Source: Chloroflexota bacterium (lineage in GTDB: Bacteria > Chloroflexota > Anaerolineae > Caldilineales > Caldilineaceae). From it: DNA of 6,050 nucleotides. Below, one piece after another: positions 1 through 5,539 of the stretch. The notes under the pieces were generated by a model. The model saw only the letters and a list, made by a program, of their open reading frames with translations. It was not told where the DNA came from and made no database searches. The stretch spans positions 1 to 6,050 of the forward strand of contig QEUW01000442.1 of assembly GCA_003577005.1 (NCBI GenBank). The letters run 5' to 3'. The translations under genes and the position numbers were made by a program. Every line of letters begins with the position of its first letter. The first letter of the stretch is position 1.

Positions 1-282
1 GGCCAGCGAGGGCGGCGTATGCCAGACCGACAGTAAGATGTGCAGATCGGCGGCGCGCAGCGTCTTCATCTGCCAGTCGTACCACTGGCGACCCTGGGGA
101 CGCAAAAAATCGGCCCATGAAATTCCTGTTCGCAGGTGGTGAACGCCCAGATCGTTCAGCACGTCGATGGCAGCGAGCACATCTTCGTGTGCCTGGTAGT
201 GAAACCACTGGCAAAGACCAATTTTCTGGCGGAGTGAACGGGGTGGTCGGTTGGGTGCAGGTGTTTGGTTTACAAAAGTCAT
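1..282 (-). CDS. Glycoside-hydrolase-like TIM-barrel protein, N-terminal part (runs off left edge)
   Basis: Translating the minus strand from the ATG at 282-280 gives 94 residues without a stop, and the frame is open at the window edge. After a proline-rich start the protein shows alternating strand and helix elements typical of a clan-A-like sugar hydrolase barrel. Strand 1 is around residues 21-29 (GLCQWFHY), strand 2 around 47-59 (HHLRTGISWADF), then WYDWQM at 67-72, and strand 3 around 81-92 (ILLSVWHTPPS). Conserved aromatic and His residues at strand ends fit a sugar-binding cleft. The catalytic acids would lie beyond the window, so activity and substrate cannot be stated; beta-xylosidase or endoglycanase-like proteins are possible. 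This ATG is the only usual start before an in-frame stop upstream (TGA in the 320s-330s). No clear Shine-Dalgarno precedes it. It is divergent from the plus-strand cassette and probably unrelated to it. Confidence 0.7.
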   Translation of the reverse strand, partial: MTFVNQTPAPNRPPRSLRQKIGLCQWFHYQAHEDVLAAIDVLNDLGVHHLRTGISWADFLRPQGRQWYDWQMKTLRAADLHILLSVWHTPPSLA

Positions 283-319
283 GGGTGAGATTTGCTGGTT
301 CGCTTGTGACTTTGGATCC

Positions 320-341
320 TCTCTATTTCAACCTATAGAGA
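320..341. repeat. Perfect 7-bp inverted repeat, possible operator
   Basis: TCTCTAT (320-326) and ATAGAGA (335-341) are perfect reverse complements separated by 8 nt. The site lies about 40-60 bp upstream of the start of the minus-strand hydrolase gene, where a regulator of that gene could bind. It is AT-rich and has no T-tract, so it is not a convincing terminator. A repeat this short can occur by chance. Confidence 0.35.
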
Positions 342-374
342 AAGCAGAAGGACTTCATCGGCTACCGGTAAAGT

Positions 375-433
375 AACGCGGTTTTGAACCGCACGTTCTT
401 GCCCGATAGCGCTGGTGCAATTCGAATCCGCAC
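375..433. repeat. Two tRNA T-arm-like hairpins
   Basis: The first hairpin pairs AACG-CGGTT (375-383) with AACCG-CGTT (387-397), with a 2-nt bulge at 392-393. Read on the minus strand the same bases give a T-arm: a TGCGG/CCGCG stem (one G-U pair) around the loop TTCAAAA, which fits the TTCRANN consensus including the conserved G53-C61 pair. The second hairpin, 415-433, has GTGC/GCAC arms around a loop that contains TTCGAATCC, another T-loop-like sequence read on the plus strand. I cannot build a complete cloverleaf on either strand; the D and anticodon arms do not form. It could be a decayed tRNA fragment, an integration remnant, or coincidence. Confidence 0.3.
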
Positions 434-492
434 TTACATTTTGTGCAATCGGTATTTGTCTTGCCTACTATTATCCACGAATGAGAACGACA

Positions 493-602
493 GGGCTGTA
501 AGGGGGCGTCCCACATTGTAACCGGCGCATGACTCGACCGCCGGGAGGCATCCCCCAACAGCCTGACCCACAAAGATAATTCTGGGCGCCCCCGGAGGTC
601 AG
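493..602. ncRNA. Candidate structured RNA: two adjacent hairpins (strand uncertain)
   Basis: The first element pairs GGGCTGT (493-499, one G-U) with ACAGCCT (558-564). After a small internal loop, GGGGG (502-506) pairs with CCCCC (552-556). Within it CCGGCG (522-527) pairs with CGCCGG (539-544) around an 11-nt loop. The second element pairs CTGACC (563-568) with GGTCAG (597-602). After a 12-nt one-sided bulge, TCTGGG (581-586) pairs with CCCGGA (591-596) around a 4-nt loop. The two outer stems share two bases at 563-564, so they would stack directly or be alternatives. I recognise no Rfam family. There is no T-tract after it on the plus strand. It could be an untranslated leader of the downstream cassette, a small RNA, or a mobile hairpin element. 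Confidence 0.4.
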
Positions 603-632
603 AACACAAATCACCCTAAAACAGATAAGACC

Positions 633-678
633 GTGCGATGCACCTGGGAGACTGGCTTCGTTAAAAGGTGCATCGCAC
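633..678. repeat. Perfect 13-bp inverted repeat with 20-nt spacer
   Basis: GTGCGATGCACCT (633-645) and AGGTGCATCGCAC (666-678) are exact reverse complements, separated by 20 nt. A perfect 13-bp match this close is unlikely by chance. No T-run follows on either strand, so a Rho-independent terminator is unlikely. It lies about 210 bp upstream of the first cassette gene. It may be an operator for a dimeric regulator, part of a structured 5' leader together with the hairpins just before it, or the ends of a small hairpin element. Confidence 0.6.
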
Positions 679-690
679 CGATCACCCCAC

Positions 691-709
691 GTTTCAAACA
701 GGTTCGAAC
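691..709. repeat. Pair of small adjacent palindromes
   Basis: GTTTCAAAC (691-699) and GTTCGAAC (702-709) are two near-identical short palindromes set about 11 bp apart, which is one helical turn. Such spacing can mark a protein-binding site, here roughly 180-200 bp upstream of the first cassette gene. The matches are short and the call is weak. Confidence 0.2.
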
Positions 710-794
710 AGTCATCGCAAAGGACGGCATTGTGGACGGACAAGCGACGTGCGAAGCGACCTCTAGTGGACGTACTCTTCCTAGACTTTGCAAC

Positions 795-800
795 AGGAGA
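795..800 (+). promoter_or_regulatory. Shine-Dalgarno AGGAGA for leader ORF
   Basis: AGGAGA lies 6 nt before the GTG at 807. It is the strongest ribosome binding site in the leader region, and it supports translation of the short frame rather than of the longer frame opening with TTG at 788. Confidence 0.4.
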
Positions 801-806
801 GACGGC

Positions 807-875
807 GTGATTACTTTGATGCCTGCCACCATACCTTGCTCCGTCGAATCGTATATAGACGCAATGAACGATTGA
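807..875 (+). CDS. Possible 22-codon leader peptide
   Basis: A GTG at 807 with AGGAGA at the correct distance opens a 22-codon frame that ends at TGA 873-875. The peptide contains MPATIPCSVESY and ends in DAMND. Its stop codon lies inside the purine-rich ribosome binding region of the next gene, whose ATG is at 890, so ribosomes finishing here could influence initiation there. The peptide has no run of a single amino acid typical of classical attenuators and no recognisable motif. It may be a translational-coupling leader or simply chance; the good ribosome binding site and its position are the only support. Confidence 0.3.
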   Translation: MITLMPATIPCSVESYIDAMND

Positions 876-880
876 AAGGA
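874..880 (+). promoter_or_regulatory. Ribosome binding site fixing the start at 890
   Basis: GAAAGGA ends 9 nt before the ATG at 890. This favours ATG 890 over the in-frame TTG at 788, which would add 34 basic residues in front of the membrane/signal segment. Confidence 0.6.
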
Positions 881-889
881 AATCTACCC

Positions 890-2056
890 ATGTTGCTCAA
901 AAAACTTCAAAATTTTGCTCAGTTAGTAGGATATGTGGTCATCACCCTACTTGTGATCTACGGCGCGGTCAGCATCTTTTGGAACGCCGACCGGGCGTTC
1001 GGCGCGCCTGCCGAAGCCATGCAGGAGGCTGCGCTCCTCCAGGCCGACGCCAAGACGCCCACCTATTTCAATTACCAGGGCATTCTGCGCGACCCCGAAG
1101 GTAACCTCATCAGCGGTGTACGCAAAATGACCTTCCGTATCTACAACAACGTGACCAACCCGCTGGCCCAGGCCGCCTGGGTGGAAGAGCACGCCGAAGT
1201 GACGGTGCGCGACGGGCACTTTAGTGTGCTGCTGGGCAATATCACCCCAATCCCGCCGGCCATGTTCCGCAGCCCTGACCGCTTTATCGGCATCACTGTG
1301 GACCCACACGACGAGATGGTGCCACGCCAGCGGTTTGCCAGCGTGCCCTATAGCCTGGCCAGCGAATATGCTCACGACGCCGCCACGGTCAACGGCCAAC
1401 CGGCCGCCGCCTTTGCCACCGCGGGCCACACCCACAACTACTTGACCGCACCCAACACTGCCACACCGTGGGTTTCGGTCTCCGAAAGCGGCAATGTGGG
1501 GGTTGGTATCAATGCGCCTCAGGCCAATTTGCACGTTGTGGGGGTGGAAAACAACGGCGCCAACGCGGCGGTCAAGATCCAGAGCGGCGCACCCACCCTG
1601 TTGATGGACGGCGATGAGATCGACTCGACTGCCACAACCCTGCTGATCAACACCAACACCAATCGCAATGTCTCGCTGGCGGGAACCGGCAGAGTGGGCA
1701 TTGGGACGGCCTCACCCGCGGGCAAGCTAGATGTCAATGGTGATGTCAAAGTAAAGGGCCAACCACTGGTGCGCATCGTGCGCTTTGCAAATATTGGCAA
1801 TGACGCCAACTTCAATACAGGCGTCTCCGCCACCGATTACCACTGTGTGGCCTCGGGTTGGGCGGCCCGGTATGACATCCTAGAGAACGATGCGCAGATC
1901 AATACGCTGTGGACGTATGTCAACGGCAATACCTGGTGGTTGCGTGTCAACTTCCCAAGCCACAACACAAACGAAAACCCGGATGTGGACATCGTCTGCT
2001 TCCGCTCCGAGGTCTCTTCGTTCACCGGCAATCGCAGCCTGAACGACCCGAACTGA
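890..2056 (+). CDS. Exported tail-fibre-like protein with two-cysteine C-terminal domain (388 aa)
   Basis: The exact family is not recognised. The N-terminus is basic and then strongly hydrophobic (about residues 12-31), followed by RAFGAPA. It is therefore either a cleaved signal peptide (likely after A41) or a membrane anchor. Residues 58-157 form a beta-rich domain seen in many bacterial exported proteins, running from FNYQG (60-64) to RQRFASVPYSLA (146-157). A GHTH motif and two fibre-type repeats follow, NVGVGINAPQANLHV (202-216) and GRVGIGTASPAGKLDV (267-282). These resemble phage tail-fibre and trimeric adhesin stalks. The C-terminal domain (about 293-388) holds the only two cysteines of the protein, C319 and C370, well placed for a disulfide. 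It is the first gene of the plus-strand cassette, 34 bp before the TcA-like gene. A surface stalk or adhesin that serves the complex is an inference. Confidence 0.8.
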   Translation: MLLKKLQNFAQLVGYVVITLLVIYGAVSIFWNADRAFGAPAEAMQEAALLQADAKTPTYFNYQGILRDPEGNLISGVRKMTFRIYNNVTNPLAQAAWVEEHAEVTVRDGHFSVLLGNITPIPPAMFRSPDRFIGITVDPHDEMVPRQRFASVPYSLASEYAHDAATVNGQPAAAFATAGHTHNYLTAPNTATPWVSVSESGNVGVGINAPQANLHVVGVENNGANAAVKIQSGAPTLLMDGDEIDSTATTLLINTNTNRNVSLAGTGRVGIGTASPAGKLDVNGDVKVKGQPLVRIVRFANIGNDANFNTGVSATDYHCVASGWAARYDILENDAQINTLWTYVNGNTWWLRVNFPSHNTNENPDVDIVCFRSEVSSFTGNRSLNDPN

Positions 2057-2090
2057 CCGGCCTAACGGGTGATAAGGGGATGGTGAACCA

Positions 2091-5030
2091 ATGAACTATC
2101 GAATGATACAACTCTTGCTGGCCTGTGCTCTGGTCGTGATGACCGCACTGCCGCAGCCGCCGCGAGTCTACGCCCAGGCGGGCTCCGATGGCAAGATGAC
2201 CAATCCGGGCGGCGAGACGCTCATACCCGCTGGCGTGAGCGTCATCGGCGGCGCGCTGGCCGCCGGCGATGGTCACATTGCGCCCAGCATGTTTGCGCCA
2301 GCGGGCCTGGCCAATCAAGATTATCAGAAGGTCTACGACCAGGCCAAAGCGCTGCTTGATACCGGCGTGGCTTTCCGAACCGGCGAACTGCAACTGCCGC
2401 CCGCTTGCACCACGCCCGCCGAGTGCCAGCTAAACTATCAGGATTTCAACCAGGGCAAGCTTTTCTATGGCTTTTGCAGCGATTACGACCTGATCGATGA
2501 ACGCGGCTTCTGCCCCGGCGATGACCCGTCGAGTTGGCCGCGGAGTTCCGACCAGATCCGCGCCCAACTGGTGCGGGCGCGCGCCCACTTTGGCTTTCTG
2601 GCGTTGGCAGAACCGGCCAGTGTGCAGGTGCGAATAAACGATCAGCTGACGCCGGTGCGCGAAGTGGGCCGCGCCGGCGTACTCACGGCGACGCGTGAGA
2701 TCGCCAATATTCACCTGATCTTTGGCAATGAGTTTCTGGTCGATGCGCTGGACTACCGTTTTAGCGGCTCCGACCCGCGCGCCGACCAGATCATTGCCGA
2801 GGAGATCAACCAGCTCAAGCTGGCACTGCAACAGTTCGAGTTAGCCGTCGGCGTGCTGGCCCATGCCTTCAACGCCGACTTTGGCGGACCCAATGGCGGC
2901 TTTATCGGCGACTATTTTGGCGCCCGCGAGTTCGACCTCTTTGGTCTCGCCAGCGAACGGATGGTCGCCACCATCGCCGAGCTGGCCGACCGCTACCGCC
3001 AACTAGGGCAGGATGGCCGCGCCCTCGGACTCTACAGCGAAGCCTTTGCCAATCAATATGTCCAGGCCATGGCGCTCGCTACCAGCGCGGCCAAGCAGAA
3101 CGCCGACTTTGCCGAGAACGGTGGTTGGGAGATCATGACCAACCTCGAAGGGCTACGCGCTCGCGCCCAGGCGATCCACGACGGCATCAACGCCTTTGGC
3201 TTTGTGGATGGCTATGTGCCGCTCCAGACCTACGACGAACTGCGCACGCTGGTCCGCAATGATTTCCTGCGTGACGCCACCGAGGACGAAGCCACCGCGG
3301 CCAACGCCCAGCGCGAATTTGACCACAACCGCACCGCACTCGGTCAGGAACTGCAAAACCTGCGCCTGACCTATGACACCCGCCTGTTAGAAATCTGTGG
3401 CCCCAGCCAGGATGACTACGCCACCTGCGAGGGCGAGGGTGGGCTGATGCGGCAGAACTACTTTAACATGGTCGCTGCGTCGGAGCGGTTGCGCCAGGTC
3501 AAGCAACAGCAGATCAACGTCCAGAAACAGATCGAGATCGAACAGGCGCGCGCCGGCAAGGTGATTCAGTTGACGTTGAAGAATGGCGACACCATCGCAG
3601 CAACCGAAATGGCGAGGGGTATGATCAACGCGGTGCGCACCACCGAGATGGTGGTGGAAGCGTCGACCCATGACTGGTACGCCGGCGCCGAGGTCCGTGA
3701 GACGGCGAAGTTTAGTATCAAACCGTGGGAATGGGGGCTGCAAGTGGAGGTGATCGGCACACAAGGGTATCGCTATTCACGCTCGACAACCTCTTCTACC
3801 TCGACCGTCTGGGACCCTGACCAGATCGAACTGGCCAAACTCAATAGCGCTCAGGCGGTGCAACAGGCGATCACCGAGGCGGAGATCACCGGCGCCAACA
3901 GTGCGGCCACTATCCGCACGATTGCCCTCCAGCTTTCGGAACTCGTGATTCAGGAGCAGATCCAGTATGCTGAGCTCAACCGGATCGCAGCCGAGCACAA
4001 CGACCTGGTCAATCAGTACCATCACTGGCTGAATCTGCGGCAGCAGGCACAGGCCAACCAGTTGGACAGCTATCTGAACAACCCGGCCTACCGCATTCTG
4101 CGCGACCAGACGACCGTGGAAGCAGCGCGCAGCATTGATGTCGCCGCCCAGTTCGCTTACCTGACGGCCAAGGCGCTGGAGTATGAATTCCTGGTGCGCT
4201 TCCCCAAGCTGGGCGACATCTACAAGGCGCGCACCGCCGATGATGTAGACAACTTCATGAACCAGTTGGAGGCCTTTCGCACCGCCATCGGCTCGCCTGG
4301 TGGACGCAATCGCTATCCCTACCGCATCTCGTTGGCCAAAGATATGCTCGGTCTCTCGGACGAGAATCTCGACCCGACCAGTGCGCTGTCCAGCACTGAG
4401 CGAGCGCGGATGCGGCTGGATGGCTTCCAGGCTGTGATCCAGCAGAATGTGATCACCGACACGAACACCGGCCAGGTGATCGCCATCGAGATCCCGTTCA
4501 CGACATCGCTGGTCGATAACCACATCTTTTCGCCCAATATCTGGAACAACCGCATCGCGGGGGTGGGGCTGCCGGCAGATGTGCCCAATACGCAAGGGGT
4601 TTCAATCAATCTGCTCACCCGCCAATTTGGCGAGATCGGCACGCCGGAGGTGCAACTGACCCACAGCGGCCATGCCGCCTACCGGACGGTCAACGGCGCC
4701 ATCGTGCAGTATGTGCCCGAAAACGCAAAGCTGGCGGGTTATGTAACGCCGCCTGGTTTCGAGAGCAAGTCGGCGACGGCTACGATCCTGGCCAGTGTCA
4801 ACGGCAATGGCCGCGGCACGCCGAGCAGTGCGCTCTTCAACCGCAGCGTGGCGGCGTCCAATTGGTCCATTCGTATCGACCTACGCTCCCCCTTCAACGC
4901 CTCGCTCGACCTGAGCCAGTTGGAGGACATCGAGATTCAGTTAGATACGACCGGTATCGCCCTGGCCAACCGGGTCCAAGCCGCCGAGGTGGATGCGGCC
5001 CAGTTGCAGGCGGAGTTTGATGGAGAGTAA
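2091..5030 (+). CDS. Sec-exported protein with a TcA-like C-terminal half (979 aa)
   Basis: A signal peptide is clear: hydrophobic residues 5-20, then VYAQA with likely cleavage near 28-30. The mature protein has six cysteines in three close pairs (106/112, 129/141, 436/446), which suits disulfides outside the cytoplasm. Residues ~200-450 are helical, with a TPR-like stretch near 290-335. Long coiled-coil-like helices at ~460-535 and ~577-675 flank a beta-rich, Ser/Thr-rich segment (540-575). Residues ~685-770 (AQFAYLTAKALEYEF to ISLAKDMLGL) follow the helical layout that precedes the TcB-binding domain in TcA toxins. Residues ~795-955 resemble that beta domain, with NNRIAGVGLP near 819 and LSQLEDIEIQLDTTG near its end, compared with the LSDIILH ending of TcA. 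Canonical TcA is much longer (about 2,300-2,500 aa), so the receptor-binding N-terminal part is missing or replaced. AAGGGGA precedes the ATG. Homology is judged by eye. Confidence 0.75.
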   Translation: MNYRMIQLLLACALVVMTALPQPPRVYAQAGSDGKMTNPGGETLIPAGVSVIGGALAAGDGHIAPSMFAPAGLANQDYQKVYDQAKALLDTGVAFRTGELQLPPACTTPAECQLNYQDFNQGKLFYGFCSDYDLIDERGFCPGDDPSSWPRSSDQIRAQLVRARAHFGFLALAEPASVQVRINDQLTPVREVGRAGVLTATREIANIHLIFGNEFLVDALDYRFSGSDPRADQIIAEEINQLKLALQQFELAVGVLAHAFNADFGGPNGGFIGDYFGAREFDLFGLASERMVATIAELADRYRQLGQDGRALGLYSEAFANQYVQAMALATSAAKQNADFAENGGWEIMTNLEGLRARAQAIHDGINAFGFVDGYVPLQTYDELRTLVRNDFLRDATEDEATAANAQREFDHNRTALGQELQNLRLTYDTRLLEICGPSQDDYATCEGEGGLMRQNYFNMVAASERLRQVKQQQINVQKQIEIEQARAGKVIQLTLKNGDTIAATEMARGMINAVRTTEMVVEASTHDWYAGAEVRETAKFSIKPWEWGLQVEVIGTQGYRYSRSTTSSTSTVWDPDQIELAKLNSAQAVQQAITEAEITGANSAATIRTIALQLSELVIQEQIQYAELNRIAAEHNDLVNQYHHWLNLRQQAQANQLDSYLNNPAYRILRDQTTVEAARSIDVAAQFAYLTAKALEYEFLVRFPKLGDIYKARTADDVDNFMNQLEAFRTAIGSPGGRNRYPYRISLAKDMLGLSDENLDPTSALSSTERARMRLDGFQAVIQQNVITDTNTGQVIAIEIPFTTSLVDNHIFSPNIWNNRIAGVGLPADVPNTQGVSINLLTRQFGEIGTPEVQLTHSGHAAYRTVNGAIVQYVPENAKLAGYVTPPGFESKSATATILASVNGNGRGTPSSALFNRSVAASNWSIRIDLRSPFNASLDLSQLEDIEIQLDTTGIALANRVQAAEVDAAQLQAEFDGE

Positions 5031-5433
5031 CGTGACCATCGATTCACACGCGATCTTTAGCGCCGTCCGCAATCCGTTGCTTATCTGGTGTGCAGCGATT
5101 GTCCTAGCAACCCTGTCCGGCCAGCCCGGCGTGATCTGCATCACCCCGGCGGCGTGGCTGCTGGCGGCGCTGGCCGGGCGGCGGTGTGTCCTGGCATCGC
5201 ACACCGGCTCTCTCCCGCTTCGCATTGGCGAGGCGGCACTGGCCGGAGCGCTGCTGGGGCTGGCGCAGGCCGTGCTCTTTGTTGTGGTGATCGTGCTGTG
5301 GGTCGATCTGGCGCCGGAGGAAGTGGGGCACATCTACCAGTTGGCGGGATTGCTCATCGGCATAGGGATACCTGTCTGCGCCATGCTCGCTGCCGCCGTA
5401 GGGTTGCTCCAGCAGCGGCAGTTGAACAGTTGA
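5020..5433 (+). CDS. Small four-helix membrane protein (137 aa)
   Basis: The protein has four hydrophobic segments, at about residues 19-33, 37-53, 72-95 and 106-130, separated by short loops. Charged residues include RR at 54-55, R68/E71 and DLAPEE at 96-101. I recognise no family. Its ATG overlaps the end of the TcA-like gene by 11 nt, which implies translational coupling. An alternative GTG at 5032, with GGAG 6 nt upstream, would remove the overlap and give 133 residues; the sequence does not decide between them. Because it sits between the TcA-like and SpvB-like genes, it may serve export, release (holin-like) or protection of the producer. These roles are guesses from position only. It is too short and lacks motifs for a transporter. 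Confidence 0.75.
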   Translation: MESNVTIDSHAIFSAVRNPLLIWCAAIVLATLSGQPGVICITPAAWLLAALAGRRCVLASHTGSLPLRIGEAALAGALLGLAQAVLFVVVIVLWVDLAPEEVGHIYQLAGLLIGIGIPVCAMLAAAVGLLQQRQLNS

Positions 5434-5470
5434 TAGGGCGATTTGCCAGGCCGCCTGTTCAGATTTTACC

Positions 5471-5505
5471 CCTTCCCTCACCAGCCTGGAGAGGGTGAGA
5501 GAAGG
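5471..5505. repeat. Hairpin in the gap before the SpvB-like gene (REP-like)
   Basis: CCTTCCCTCACC (5471-5482) pairs with GGTGAGAGAAGG (5494-5505) in 11 of 12 positions around an 11-nt loop. No T-run follows on either strand, so it is not a typical Rho-independent terminator. The CCCTCACC...GGTGAG composition resembles dispersed intergenic repeats found in many copies in some GC-rich genomes. It could protect upstream mRNA or reduce read-through into the next gene, changing the ratio of the TcA-like and SpvB-like products. Confidence 0.55.
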
Positions 5506-5525
5506 ACACATTGCAGGAGCTAAAT

Positions 5526-5530
5526 AGGAG
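5526..5530 (+). promoter_or_regulatory. Ribosome binding site of the SpvB-like gene
   Basis: AGGAG ends 9 nt before the ATG at 5540. It supports this start even though it gives a long polar region before the signal-peptide core. Confidence 0.6.
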
Positions 5531-5539
5531 ACGTTTCAA

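Larger units (their letters stand above)
283..889. other. Intergenic region rich in inverted repeats, no convincing conventional gene
   Basis: About 600 bp separate the divergent hydrolase gene from the plus-strand cassette. Open frames on both strands are short, overlap one another, and encode proteins of odd composition without recognisable motifs. The stretch instead holds a series of hairpin-forming sequences (320-341, 375-397, 415-433, 493-602, 633-678), small palindromes near 691-709, and a short leader-like ORF at 807-875. The regulatory signals and promoters for both flanking genes must lie here. I could not find a well-spaced -35/-10 pair; the AT-rich TATATA at 852-857 is a weak -10 candidate without a matching -35. 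Confidence 0.6.

Noticed and set aside
375..440. Intact tRNA gene
   Set aside because: The T-arm is good on the minus strand, but the acceptor pairing has a mismatch and no D or anticodon arm forms, so a functional tRNA is not supported.
355..609. Minus-strand 84-aa frame with several cysteines (CTKCKCGFEL...C)
   Set aside because: The cysteines suggest a zinc ribbon at first sight, but spacing fits no known ribbon, the frame crosses the hairpin block, and there is no ribosome binding site. It is most likely a chance frame.
788..889. 34-residue N-terminal extension of the fibre-like protein from TTG 788
   Set aside because: The extension is basic, lies before a good signal/membrane segment, and ATG 890 has a well-spaced GAAAGGA.
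300..889. CRISPR array
   Set aside because: The region holds inverted repeats of different sequences, not regularly spaced identical direct repeats.
947..1534. Long minus-strand open frame (195 aa) opposite the fibre-like gene
   Set aside because: It is a shadow of the plus-strand coding sequence with a biased composition and no motifs. The plus strand has clear domains and a signal peptide.
1830..2056. C-terminal domain of the fibre-like protein as a variable region of a diversity-generating retroelement
   Set aside because: There are some AAC-rich codons near the end, but no template repeat, reverse transcriptase or initiation element is visible in the window.
3777..4595. Minus-strand 272-aa open frame opposite the TcA-like gene
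   Set aside because: GC-rich coding DNA often leaves the opposite strand open. No start signal or recognisable domain is present, while the plus-strand frame is continuous through it.
5465..5510. Rho-independent terminator after the membrane protein gene
   Set aside because: The stem is strong but no T-run follows on either strand, and the loop is long.
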